A stretch of 64,000 nucleotides of DNA from Pedobacter cryoconitis (GCF_014200605.1 NZ_JACHCE010000004.1:261619-325618), one strand, 5' to 3'. Numbered from the stretch's first letter, positions 8,198-17,023 are shown. The notes: a model not told the origin generated them from the letters alone. Translations and numbers: made by a program.

Positions 8198-10243
8198 ATG
8201 GAAATGTCTGTTAAAAGCAAGGTCGATGAAATTAATTTAAGACCTCATGAGTTTTTACTACCGCTATTCGAAGCTGTTGTAAACTCAATCCTAAGTGTTA
8301 CTGAAAAGTATCCTGACGGTGGAGGTTTGATAGAGATTAAGATAGAAAGAGATGGTCAGAATGAATTATTTGCGCCTAATGATATACAGGACAAACAGGG
8401 TAGAATCTTACCAGTTCCTATTAAAAATATCACTATAATAGACAACGGTATAGGTTTTAACGATGAAAATTTTAAATCTTTTAATACTGCATATTCTGAA
8501 AAAAATCGGGATCGCGGTTGTAAAGGGGTTGGTAGATTTACGGTTTTGGCCTGTTTTGATAGCATGCATATTAATAGCGTATATAAAGAAAAGAATGAGC
8601 AATATAGTAGAGAATTCCACTTCGATGTAAGCAACGAGGTCGTTCCTAAAGATGGTAATCCTAATAAGATAACTAGTGTAGAGAACAACAATACCATAAT
8701 AAGCTTAAATAGTTGTAAGCCCAAATTCAAGGAAAAGTCTGCTTTGGCTTCACAACAGATAGCAAAAGATATTATCGAACATTGTTTGCCATTTTTCATC
8801 AATGACAGTATTCCCACAATCGTCATGTACGACAATCTAGATGACAATAAGATTATTTTGAACGACATCATTAAAACGGTCATCAATTTTGAAGGCAAAC
8901 CAGTAGTGTTTTATCCAATAAAGGAAACAGAAGAATTCAAATTATTGTTGGTAAGAAGAACAGATGCTAAAACGCATAGATTACGACTTTGCGCTAACAA
9001 TCGTGTCGTTGGAAGGTCTGAAAATCTTGGTAATCTGATTCCAGGCTTTGAAAGTAGTTTTAAAAACGAACTGGATGAGGACTTCTGTCTTGATGCCTAT
9101 GTATTATCTTCGTTCTTAGACAGCAGGGTGAACACGGTAAGAAATTCATTTAATATCCCTTCTCAGCCTGAAGATAATATGATCGTCGACGAGGTGACAA
9201 TTTCTAGCATTCAAAATTCAATTAAGGCAATTTTAGAAAATAAATATTCTTCCACGCTTGAAAAAATACAAGCTATTAATTATGATAGAATTAAGCGCTA
9301 TATACTTAACCCAAAAAAATTAAGAGTTGGTTATAGATCACTGCTTGCTAGAAAAGACTTACTTCAAAAAATACCAACAAATCTTTCAGATGACAAACTA
9401 GAAGAGTTTTTGCATCGGATTAAATTTGTTCTGGAAAAAGATTTAAACATTGCTCTAAAAAAAGCTACAAAAAACGGAAAAATTGAAAATTATGAGGAAT
9501 ATTCATCAACTGTCAAGAAGCTAATCGATCAAGAAGCTCAATTTGCAAAAGATAAATTAGCCGATTTGCTCATCCAACGCAAAGCTATTTTAATGCTACT
9601 AAAAAAAATGCTTAAAATTTCGAAAGATGGAGAATATAAACTAGAGGAAGATTTGCATAATTTGATTTTTCCAATGGGACAATCAAATGATACAGTACCA
9701 TTCGAATATCATAATTTGTGGCTCTTGGATGAAAGGTTAGCCTTTCATTCCTATATTAATTCTGACAAACAAATAAGAAAAAATCCATTGTTGATTTCCA
9801 AGAGTCAAAAAGAACCAGATATAGCAATATTTGATTTTCCTTGGGCTTTTTCGGAAAGGCAAAATCAAATGAATTCGATGGTAATATTTGAGTTTAAACG
9901 TCCTGGAAGAAATATGGACACAACATTAGACAAAAATTTAGATAGCCAAATTATGAAGTATTTTCAGGATTTGATGGAGAGCAAAGCAAGAGACTATGAT
10001 GGTGAACTTGTAAACTTAGAGAAAACGACACCTAAATTTGGTTACGTTGTTTGTGATTTACATAAAGATTTAATAGAACATAATGTAAATTTTAACGGGT
10101 TTAGATCAACTCCATATAAAACGCTTTATAAATTAAATGATGTAATAAATCTACATATTGAAGTAATGTCCTACCAACAACTCATAGAGATGAGTGAGAA
10201 AAAGCATTTAGCCTTTTTTAAGGAATTAGGATTAGATAATTAA
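8198..10243 (+). CDS. GHKL (Hsp90/MutL-type) ATPase with C-terminal PD-(D/E)xK-like nuclease domain
   Basis: The 681-residue protein has an N-terminal GHKL ATP-binding domain: the N-box PLFEAVVNSI with Asn29, the G1 box DNGIGF at residues 82-87, and the lid or G2 box KGVGRFT at 109-115. A helical linker with coiled-coil character occupies about 330-480. Near the C-terminus, Asp541 (EPDIAIFD) and Glu565-x-Lys567 (VIFEFKRPG) form a D...ExK pattern typical of PD-(D/E)xK nucleases, also called Mrr-like folds. It is the first gene of a three-gene operon beside SIR2-HerA in a mobile element. ATP-gated nuclease action on foreign DNA is inferred from the domains and the location. I know no named system with this exact trio. 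Confidence 0.75.
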   Translation: MEMSVKSKVDEINLRPHEFLLPLFEAVVNSILSVTEKYPDGGGLIEIKIERDGQNELFAPNDIQDKQGRILPVPIKNITIIDNGIGFNDENFKSFNTAYSEKNRDRGCKGVGRFTVLACFDSMHINSVYKEKNEQYSREFHFDVSNEVVPKDGNPNKITSVENNNTIISLNSCKPKFKEKSALASQQIAKDIIEHCLPFFINDSIPTIVMYDNLDDNKIILNDIIKTVINFEGKPVVFYPIKETEEFKLLLVRRTDAKTHRLRLCANNRVVGRSENLGNLIPGFESSFKNELDEDFCLDAYVLSSFLDSRVNTVRNSFNIPSQPEDNMIVDEVTISSIQNSIKAILENKYSSTLEKIQAINYDRIKRYILNPKKLRVGYRSLLARKDLLQKIPTNLSDDKLEEFLHRIKFVLEKDLNIALKKATKNGKIENYEEYSSTVKKLIDQEAQFAKDKLADLLIQRKAILMLLKKMLKISKDGEYKLEEDLHNLIFPMGQSNDTVPFEYHNLWLLDERLAFHSYINSDKQIRKNPLLISKSQKEPDIAIFDFPWAFSERQNQMNSMVIFEFKRPGRNMDTTLDKNLDSQIMKYFQDLMESKARDYDGELVNLEKTTPKFGYVVCDLHKDLIEHNVNFNGFRSTPYKTLYKLNDVINLHIEVMSYQQLIEMSEKKHLAFFKELGLDN

Positions 10244-10283
10244 ATTAAGCTTAAAGGAATATAGACAGTAAATTAACAAAAAA

Positions 10284-11921
10284 ATGGATTGGAAAAAGCT
10301 ACTCTCAAGTGAAAGACTCAGGAAATCAGGCACAACAGATATTAGAAATGAATTTGAAAGTGACTACGGTAGAATTATCTATAGTCCTGCATTAAGAAGA
10401 ATGCATGATAAAACGCAAGTATTCCCTTTAACAACTGATGATAATATACACTCTCGTCTTACTCACTCGAATGAAGTAATGTCTCTTGGCTATACTTTTG
10501 GTTTAAAACTTAGTAAATCCGAGTTGATACAAAAAAGAACAAATAAAAGCGAATTAGAGCTATTAAGGATTTTGCCTGTATTACTGCAAAACGTATGCCT
10601 AGTTCACGATATAGGTAACGCCCCTTTTGGACATTTCGGAGAAACAATAGTTTCAGACTACTTTAAAAACCTCGATAAAGAAAAGCACATACAATTCCAT
10701 GCATTGGATGCCCATCAAAAACGCGATTTTATCAATTATGATGGTAATGCTCAAGGATTGAGGGTGCTTACGAAACTTCAATATCTAGATAACCCATTTG
10801 GCCTCAATCTTACATACGCGACATTAGCTTCATATTTGAAATACCCAAATTTTGAAAAGATTAATTCGGATGAAGCAGCAGAATTAAAAAGCCAAGGAAG
10901 AACGCTAGATAAAAAATATATTGAAAAGTCAAAGCATGGAGTCTTCGTGTCTGAAAAAGACTATTTTGAACTTATCATGAGTGAATGTGGTTTAAAAGTT
11001 GGAGATAGATTTTTAAGACACCCATTATGTTACCTTATGGAGGCAGCAGATTCAATTGCTTATATATGCATGGATATGGAAGACGGATTCAATAAAAGTC
11101 TTTTCGATATCGAATATGTAAAAAACCTATTCGAGGGCAACAATTCATTAACTGCCGTAGCAATTAAAAAGATTTGTGATGACGATCTGTTAAATTCAAA
11201 CACCAAAATTGTTAATATTAGAATTAAATTAATTGGGTATTTCGTTGATCTTGCCTACAAAAATTTCGAGGAAAATCTGGATAAAATTGAAAATGGTGAA
11301 TTTAATGAGGAATTAGTCAAATTGGACAAAGATAAAATATATCAAATCATTGAGAAAATCAGTATTAACAAGATATTTAAATCTAGAGAAATAAACTACC
11401 TTGAATCAACAGGATACGCTGTTTTTACAGGATTACTAGATTTTTATATAGAGTTCATATTCCATAGCAATCAAAAATATTGTGATAGGGCAAAAAGTCT
11501 GATTAGTAAGTCAATCATCGACTGCACAATTGAAGAAAATCTCATAATTTTGTGTAAAAACAAGCTTAATGAGACATTAACTAAATTAAATGATGAGCTT
11601 GACTTATTTAAACTTAATCAGCAACAGAGTGAAATTATAAATAAAAAACTGACAGAGTTACAGGGGAAAATAGACGATTTCAACGGACATAAGGATGATT
11701 ATGACCATCTATTTAAAAAGCAGTTTACAACAATATTGGATTCCGAGGAAAAAAGAAAATTGTCTTCAATTAAACAGGGAATAATGAATACCGTAGAACC
11801 ATGCTTTGATGATCTGGACAACTATTTTAAATTCAGGATAATTCTTGACTTTATTTCTGGAATGACTGATCAGTATGCATTAAATCATTATCAAAAAATA
11901 AGTGGACAAAAAATTAACTAA
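10284..11921 (+). CDS. dGTPase-like HD-domain triphosphohydrolase
   Basis: The 545-residue protein has the signature of deoxyguanosine triphosphate triphosphohydrolases. RxTHS gives His61 (SRLTHSNEV); the HD pair is His108-Asp109 in VHDIGNAPFGHFGE; NYDGNAQGLRVLTKL at 151-165 and GLNLTYATL at about 173-181 are family hallmarks; and Asp256 in EAADSIAY completes the metal site. The metal ligands look intact. Such enzymes remove dGTP, and standalone dGTPases are known to block phage replication by nucleotide depletion. At 545 residues it is longer than typical family members, with a charged helical extension near residues 420-500. It starts 40 bases after the GHKL gene and overlaps the nucleotidyltransferase gene by 20 bases. 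Confidence 0.85.
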   Translation: MDWKKLLSSERLRKSGTTDIRNEFESDYGRIIYSPALRRMHDKTQVFPLTTDDNIHSRLTHSNEVMSLGYTFGLKLSKSELIQKRTNKSELELLRILPVLLQNVCLVHDIGNAPFGHFGETIVSDYFKNLDKEKHIQFHALDAHQKRDFINYDGNAQGLRVLTKLQYLDNPFGLNLTYATLASYLKYPNFEKINSDEAAELKSQGRTLDKKYIEKSKHGVFVSEKDYFELIMSECGLKVGDRFLRHPLCYLMEAADSIAYICMDMEDGFNKSLFDIEYVKNLFEGNNSLTAVAIKKICDDDLLNSNTKIVNIRIKLIGYFVDLAYKNFEENLDKIENGEFNEELVKLDKDKIYQIIEKISINKIFKSREINYLESTGYAVFTGLLDFYIEFIFHSNQKYCDRAKSLISKSIIDCTIEENLIILCKNKLNETLTKLNDELDLFKLNQQQSEIINKKLTELQGKIDDFNGHKDDYDHLFKKQFTTILDSEEKRKLSSIKQGIMNTVEPCFDDLDNYFKFRIILDFISGMTDQYALNHYQKISGQKIN

Positions 11922-12630
11922 TAAATTCGAAGAGAGGTTTAATCCAGATATTTTTTTAGAATATTTAAATAATAGACTAGGCGAAAAAATTCTCGGATTT
12001 CTTACCGAATTATCTCAGTTTTCTGGGGTCTTAGTTTTCAGTGGGGTTATTAGGAATTTTTTTATCAATTATTATGGAGCTGTTCGTGATTTCGATATTG
12101 TTATTGACGGAGATGAAGTATTAATCGAGAACTTTTTAAAAAAACACATTTCTACCAGAAATAGTTTTGGAGGATACAAAATCGAAGTTGATTCAGTTAA
12201 GATAGATATTTGGCATATTGATAAAACTTGGGCATACTCTAACTCAAAAGTTGAGTTAGAGTTATTTAAAGAATATAATCTGCCTAATACGGCTTTTTTT
12301 AATTTCTCCTCTATTGTGTTCGATTTCAATCATTTAAAATTTATTGTTAGTCCGAGTTTCAAGAATTTTTTAGATACAAAAGAAATTGACCTTGTCTTAG
12401 AGGACAACCCAATGCCACAATTATGTATTATAAATACTATTTATTATATGCATAAGTTCCATCTAAATGTTTCGCATAAACTAAAAAATTATTGCTTGAA
12501 ACATTTCGATGAATTTAAGGAGCAAGATTACTACAATATTCAGATTAAACACTTTAGCAAGGTAAAATACGATTATCCATTCCTTAAAACATATATGCAA
12601 ATATTTCAAAAAGATCTACTAGAAAAATAA
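11902..12630 (+). CDS. PolyA-polymerase/CCA-adding-type nucleotidyltransferase
   Basis: This 242-residue protein uses a GTG start at 11902 inside the end of the dGTPase gene, a 20-base overlap that suggests translational coupling. Residues 47-69 fit the head of the polymerase-beta superfamily class that includes CCA-adding enzymes: SGVIRNF (in place of GGxVRD) followed by VRDFDIVID, which supplies the paired metal-binding aspartates Asp63/Asp65. The remainder is helical and lacks the usual RNA-binding domains of full CCA enzymes, which are about 400 residues. It may modify a tRNA, a nucleotide or a protein partner. Function within the operon is unknown. This is the last gene before the element end. 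Confidence 0.7.
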   Translation: MDKKLTNKFEERFNPDIFLEYLNNRLGEKILGFLTELSQFSGVLVFSGVIRNFFINYYGAVRDFDIVIDGDEVLIENFLKKHISTRNSFGGYKIEVDSVKIDIWHIDKTWAYSNSKVELELFKEYNLPNTAFFNFSSIVFDFNHLKFIVSPSFKNFLDTKEIDLVLEDNPMPQLCIINTIYYMHKFHLNVSHKLKNYCLKHFDEFKEQDYYNIQIKHFSKVKYDYPFLKTYMQIFQKDLLEK

Positions 12631-12830
12631 CTATCATAAAAATTGATGCTAAGAAAAAATAGAATGCAGCCATAACTGGATGTGGCGAAAGATTTTTTAA
12701 GATAACTCTAAATAATCGTTATCTTTAGGTCTAGCATTTGCAGCTACAAAAGAAAACAAGACTGGTGAGTGATTCGGTGAGTCGCCAATCACAAACCTCT
12801 TCGACACCATATTAAAGCGGGATTTTAAAC
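12631..12830. other. Non-coding end of the mobile element
   Basis: The 200 bases after the nucleotidyltransferase gene hold no credible gene. A hairpin pairs GTGATT with AATCAC around 12769-12792, in a stretch with repeated GTGA/GAGTC words, close to the element end. Such short repeats near the end of a tyrosine-integrase element can be arm-type binding sites, but that is only a suggestion. No terminator with a T-run was found. Confidence 0.3.
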
Positions 12831-12858
12831 CGGGGTACAATTCCCCCACTCTCCGCCA
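12831..12858 (+). other. tRNA-Ser 3'-end fragment, probable attachment site of the mobile element
   Basis: The sequence reads as a T-arm and acceptor 3' strand ending in ACTCTCCGCCA: five-base stem CGGGG, seven-base loop TACAATT, stem CCCCC, then ACTCTCC, discriminator G and CCA. The position-55 T of the T-loop is replaced by A and the outer stem pair is C-C. No D-arm, anticodon arm or 5' acceptor strand is found upstream, so it is a fragment and not a tRNA gene. The G discriminator and acceptor sequence fit tRNA-Ser of Bacteroidota. A terminator hairpin follows at once, as after a real tRNA. This is what integration into the tRNA 3' end would leave at one element boundary. Confidence 0.6.
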
Positions 12859-12862
12859 AACA

Positions 12863-12893
12863 AAAATGCTACCCTTTTCGGGTGGCATTTTTT
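12863..12893 (+). terminator. Rho-independent-type terminator after the tRNA fragment
   Basis: AATGCTACCC at about 12865-12874 pairs with GGGTGGCATT at 12880-12889 around a short T/C-rich loop and is followed by a T run. The stem has one G-T pair. A nearly identical hairpin with the same AATGCTACC arm lies at 47514-47541, so this may be a reused terminator type in the genome. Its position four bases after the CCA of the tRNA fragment supports the view that the fragment is the original chromosomal tRNA end. Confidence 0.7.
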
Positions 12894-13157
12894 GTTTTAA
12901 AGCAAGCTCTGCACTTCTTAGCGCAAGGCTTGATTAAAAACAAAAATTGCCAGGAGCGCAGCGACAAGCATTTTTGGTTGAAGCCTCCCCCATCAGGGGA
13001 TCAGCGAGAGCAACGAGCTAATCCACATTGGAGGGTATATCTAAGGAGAATGAAAACGGATCAAGTGGCTGTTGCACAACATTGAGTTAATGAATGGTTC
13101 TTTTTTATGAGAAGTATAGATTTTGGTTAGCTGAATTCCAGTTTTAGTGATAAATTT
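12894..13157. other. Non-coding junction between tRNA fragment and IS remnant
   Basis: No gene is supported here, although a 67-codon frame is open on the plus strand. Short repeated words GAGCGCAGCGA and CAGCGAGAGCAACGAGC stand out at about 12954-13018. GGCTGTTGCACAAC at 13068-13081 resembles the terminal inverted repeat of an IS1182-like element and may be the end of the transposase remnant that follows on the minus strand. A matching repeat at the other end was not found. Confidence 0.35.
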
Positions 13158-14352
13158 TTATACACCCTCGATGTATTGGATATATAGTTTGAATGAGTGA
13201 TAACAATGTGATCCAGCACTTTTCAAATTCTTTTCAAGCACTTGTACCTGATTTAAGATTTTGCGAGATCGATATTTTAACATTTTTTTGAGGTTATAAG
13301 CTGCTGCGGCTACCGCCAGACATTTCTTTACTCCGGCCACCCCCTTACATCCGACCTTTTTTATCCCCATATAAATCACTAATGTTCCGATTACTGGTTC
13401 AACCATACTTTGGCGCTTTTTCATCAATATCTTTGCCTTTCGCGTCTGCATCCGCTCGTGCATCCGATCATAATAATATTTACCCACGACCTCATTAATA
13501 ACTCCTCCATTGACGGTCATGACCGGACATTCGTTCTTCATACTGTGCATTCTCTGCACACCAGCTTGCTTAGTTTATACACATATTTATGTCCTGTTGC
13601 AGTAGGATGAGTTCTTCTGTAAGTCAATGATCCGCCTCTGGGGCAGAGATAAAGATTTTCATTGGTTTGATAGATAAAACCCTCTCGCTGATAGGTGAAC
13701 TTATGGTTATTGGGGATATGGCCAGTCAATCCCTGATCTTCGATCGCCTTTAAAGCTGGCAGACTACTATATCCCGCATCGGCTACGACCTCCTGCACCT
13801 GTAATCCGTTTCTCTTTAGAGTTCTACCAGTTTTGGGAGTAGCTCTGGAAGGCACTGCTGATCCCATTTGTCTGCCCTGAAGACTTCTACATGGGTGATT
13901 ACGTGACTTTCCATGTCCACACCAACCTGCCCCAAATAGTTCATCGCAGCTGCTTTACCAGGTTTGACGGACATCCGAGCATGCAGATCAGAGGTACTAT
14001 AATGTGTTTTATTACCAGGATTCTTTTTTGGTTTCAACTCATCATAGTCCCCTGGCCGTTCTAGCTTGACCTCATGAGTACAGTCCTCTTCCTGTTGAGA
14101 TAGCTCTGCGCTGTAAGCCACAGCATCTGATAGAATTTCCCTCTCCACCATACTATCCAGTGAGGCGTTGGCCTTGATGTAAACGCTGTAAACAGCCTGA
14201 CCCCGACCACTGACCATCCCTTTACCGATACATTGCTTAAGCACTCGTTTGAACAGTTCCCAGACTGCTGCTTTAAAAATGAAATCACCCAGGATTCCCT
14301 TTGAAAATTTACCCGTTAAACTTCCCATAATAAATAAATGCCTTTCTACCAA
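13158..14352 (-). pseudogene. IS1182-family transposase, broken by frameshifts and 5' truncated
   Basis: Three overlapping minus-strand reading frames add up to the central and C-terminal part of an IS1182-type (DDE) transposase. The first (14352-13816) contains VYIKANASLDSM and a stretch ending KLVEL. The second (13867-13538) contains EVVADAGYSS and GLTGHIPNN. The third (13559-13158) contains KRQSMVEPVIGTL and AAAAYNLKKML. Frameshifts lie near 13816-13840 and 13540-13560. The N-terminal DUF772-like region that should precede the first frame is missing, so the 5' end is truncated too. The element is dead. It sits just outside the mobile element boundary. Confidence 0.8.
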
Positions 14353-15277
14353 TGTAAGCTATTCGCGTTAAAGATTATCCTGATGAGTAAAAAATGTCCG
14401 CAATTGTCCGCAGCTGTCTGCAATTGTCCGCTTTGTCCATGTTCGGGCAAAGGATAATTATAATTTCATCAGTCTTCAACGAGTTATACTTTGTTTGTGC
14501 CTGAGTGGTGGTCGGTGTAAGAACAGGTTGTAAACAGCCTTTAAGCATAGGAACTCTAAGTCATTTCAACTAGTTGTTTTTACTTGGACTTGCCATGCTC
14601 TCACGTTACTTTAACACTGCTCTTACCCTAACGAGTACCCGAACAGTACTCAGGCAGTACCCGGCCGATATAGATTGATTATTTAGCTATTTTGAATTTA
14701 TTTACTAACAGCACGGCCTTGTTTCGGCTGAGTCATTCACATGCAAATTGAAAGCTTTCAGAGCAACTTCCAGAGCCGTAAGAGCATCCCTGACATCAAA
14801 GACTTTCTGTTTAGCGTATCAAAAGTTTATGACTTAATCCGATATCAGTATTGCTGCCTTTGAAAATGGCACAACTTCTACCACCCTTTACAGAAGGATA
14901 AAATTTATTCAAAAAACAGGAGGTGAAAAATGGTGATAAAATCTGATAAAAATAGAAATTTCAAATCTACACTAAAATAAAAGATTTCATTCCTTTTAAT
15001 CTCCCATATACACAGTGATATTGCAAATATATATACTAAATATCATTTTTTTATGAGATTAATTAAGTGTTGATAAAAACAATTTTTAAATTAATAGAAC
15101 AAAAATAATATAAAATTTTAATCTAAAATTAAAAATTACGAAAATTTTGTTCCTTTCAGGAATCGGAAAGTGAGACAACTTTAATTCCAACAACCATCAT
15201 CATGCATAATAGAAACTTGGATTAAATAATACATAGACCTGTAATAACTATATCTGTTTATTCAAAATTTTCAAAAC
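14353..15277. other. Long gene-poor region with short tandem repeats
   Basis: No gene is supported in these 925 bases. Four copies of a 10-base unit (TGTCCGCAAT and variants) run from 14395 to 14434. About five degenerate 11-base units ending in GTAC(C/T) run from about 14605 to 14665, with GTAC at 14635, 14646 and 14657. The right half (14940-15270) is very A+T-rich. It looks like decayed sequence between the IS remnant and the chromosomal AraC gene, and it holds the downstream region of that convergent gene. Confidence 0.5.
14395..14434. repeat. 10-base tandem repeat, four copies
   Basis: TGTCCGCAAT, TGTCCGCAGC, TGTCTGCAAT and TGTCCGCTTT follow one another without gaps and a partial GTCC follows. 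The 10-base period places each copy on the same face of the helix, as in clustered operator sites. No downstream gene is close enough to be an obvious target. Confidence 0.8.
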
Positions 15278-16159
15278 CTAAACACTTTCATAAATTACTG
15301 AATTTAGTTCTTTTCTATATTGTGAAGCATTTTTACCAGTAAATTCTTTAAATAACTTGTTGAAATGACTAAAATTATTAAACCCACTTTCATAACAAAT
15401 ATTTGCGATGCTACTTGGCTTTTCTGCTAAAAGTTTTGAAGCATGTACAACACGGTACTCATTAACAAAAGCAGTAAACGTTTTTTTGGTCATTTTTTTA
15501 AAATATCTGCAGAAAGAAGGTACCGTCATACTTGCCATCGCAGCTACATTTTCTAAACTTATTTGTGTCTTGAAATTATCTTTAACATAATTGAGAACCA
15601 TATTAATTCTATCGTTATCCTGAACCTGTGTTTCGAGTGAAAACCCGGAAGCATTTAAAATTCTATAATCGGAAGAGTTTTGAAGTTCTTTTAAAATGGC
15701 TAATAGTGCTAACAGTCTTTCAAAAGGTAATAAACCCTCCATTTTCTCTATCTGTTTGCCAACAACTTTTTTGATTTCATTTCCAAAAGCAATTCCTCCC
15801 CTGGCCTTATCAAAAAGTTCTTGTATACATTTTGTTTCTTGCAAACCTAGAAATCCTGCACCAAGAAAATCTGGTTTCATCTGGATGACCGTTTCATTCT
15901 TATTCCCTGTATTGTGATCAGTAAAGCCACAATGTGGGAGATTGCTTCCAATTAATATTAAGTCTCCATCGGTATAGTAAGATATATGGCTCCCAATTTG
16001 TCTTTTTCCAGCTCCGCCATTTACAAAAACCATTTCGATTTCTTCGTGGTAATGCCATACATGAGCTTTGTTATTGGAATTCATTGAATATTTAGAATAA
16101 TAGAAAGAGCTTCCAAATGAAGACTCAACTACCTCGTATCCAGGCTTTATTGCTTTCAT
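15278..16159 (-). CDS. AraC-family transcriptional regulator with cupin sensor domain
   Basis: The 293-residue protein has an N-terminal cupin-like sensor (WHYHEEIEMVFVNGG, GDLILIGSNLPH at about residues 35-78) and a C-terminal double helix-turn-helix (SLENVAAMASMTVPSFCRYFKK and IANICYESGFNNFSHFNKLFKEFTG), the AraC/XylS signature. This architecture is typical of Bacteroidota regulators that sense sugars or other small ligands. It is transcribed alone, away from a secreted-protein gene whose start lies 172 bases to the right, so it may control that gene. The ligand cannot be told. Confidence 0.9.
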   Translation of the reverse strand: MKAIKPGYEVVESSFGSSFYYSKYSMNSNNKAHVWHYHEEIEMVFVNGGAGKRQIGSHISYYTDGDLILIGSNLPHCGFTDHNTGNKNETVIQMKPDFLGAGFLGLQETKCIQELFDKARGGIAFGNEIKKVVGKQIEKMEGLLPFERLLALLAILKELQNSSDYRILNASGFSLETQVQDNDRINMVLNYVKDNFKTQISLENVAAMASMTVPSFCRYFKKMTKKTFTAFVNEYRVVHASKLLAEKPSSIANICYESGFNNFSHFNKLFKEFTGKNASQYRKELNSVIYESV

Positions 16160-16331
16160 GTTTTTTCAATTTACCGAATCAAAAATATACTTTATTGTGT
16201 GTTTTAACAAAAAAAACACGTATTGATGTTAATATAGCATAACTATTGGAAAATATGCAGTCAATTATAGTAACTCATTGTCAATAACTTAGACCCATCA
16301 AATAATTACTAACTCTTCTAAAATTAATGAT

Positions 16332-16925
16332 ATGAAAAATCTACTCAAAATTAGCCTGATAGCTACCATCCTTTTTACCAGTGTAAATACATATGCAAAT
16401 AATGATGACCTTTCATTAAAAGTCAACAATGCAGAAAGAAAAACCATTAGTCTTTCTATAAATCAGACGCAGGATATGAAAGTAACCTTCTATGGCCTGA
16501 ATGATGAAGTCTTATATGAGAAAAAAGGTCATGAATTAAGCGGGTCCAGCAAAACTTATGACTTAACTGATTTTCCTGATGGAACTTATATAATGAAATT
16601 AGAAACGGGTTTAAAATCAGTTGAATATCAAATTAACATTGAAAATAATAAAGCATCACTTTCTGAAGCCCCAAATAAAGAAGCCTTTAAACCAGTGTTG
16701 ACAAAGAAAGATGGAGTGGTAACCCTTAATTTAGATTATACAAATAAGGCTCCGGTTGAAATTACAATCTTCGATGAATTCAACAATCAACTTTACACTA
16801 ATATTTATAACGATTCATCAAAATTGGTTAGAAAATTTAATGTTGGAAAAGCCCTTTCTAACAAATTAACTTTTGTTTTAACATCTAAAGGTGAAGCGTT
16901 TAACAGCACGATAGATGTTAGATAA
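16332..16925 (+). CDS. Secreted beta-rich protein of unknown function
   Basis: The 197-residue protein has a clear signal peptide (MKNLLKISLIATILFTSVNTYA, cleavage after about residue 22). The mature part is beta-rich with two similar segments: one around KVTFYGLNDEVLYEKKG and one around VEITIFDEFNNQLYTNIY. Both resemble the Ig-like, T9SS-style folds found in Bacteroidota secreted proteins, but no full sorting domain is present. A divergent AraC gene lies upstream. A long perfect inverted repeat follows the stop. Function is unknown. Confidence 0.75.
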   Translation: MKNLLKISLIATILFTSVNTYANNDDLSLKVNNAERKTISLSINQTQDMKVTFYGLNDEVLYEKKGHELSGSSKTYDLTDFPDGTYIMKLETGLKSVEYQINIENNKASLSEAPNKEAFKPVLTKKDGVVTLNLDYTNKAPVEITIFDEFNNQLYTNIYNDSSKLVRKFNVGKALSNKLTFVLTSKGEAFNSTIDVR

Positions 16926-16966
16926 ACCGACTGATTTTCTATTGGACTTGTCTGCTTGTAATATAT

Positions 16967-17023
16967 AAACCATTTAATTTAAATCGTCTGCCAGTTCAAC
17001 TGACGATTTAAATTAAATGGTTT
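16967..17023. repeat. 22-bp perfect inverted repeat (strong hairpin)
   Basis: Positions 16967-16988 are the exact reverse complement of 17002-17023, giving a 22-bp stem with a 13-base loop. The arm begins AAACCATTTAA and ends AAATCGTC. No T-run follows, so it does not read as a standard terminator, though it could end transcription from the gene at 16332 or protect RNA 3' ends. It may also be a short palindromic element. Confidence 0.85.

Noticed and set aside
8198..10243. Type II topoisomerase B subunit or MutL
   Set aside because: Although GHKL motifs are shared, the transducer and C-terminal domains of those proteins are absent and the tail fits a nuclease.
12831..12858. A complete tRNA gene
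   Set aside because: Only the T-arm and acceptor 3' strand are present; no 5' acceptor strand, D-arm or anticodon arm can be found upstream.
12697..12888. A 63-codon minus-strand frame across the tRNA fragment and terminator
   Set aside because: It reads through the tRNA-end fragment and hairpin and has no family character.
12882..13085. A 67-codon plus-strand frame after the terminator
   Set aside because: Composition looks non-coding and it is made of repeated basic words; more likely flanking DNA and IS end.
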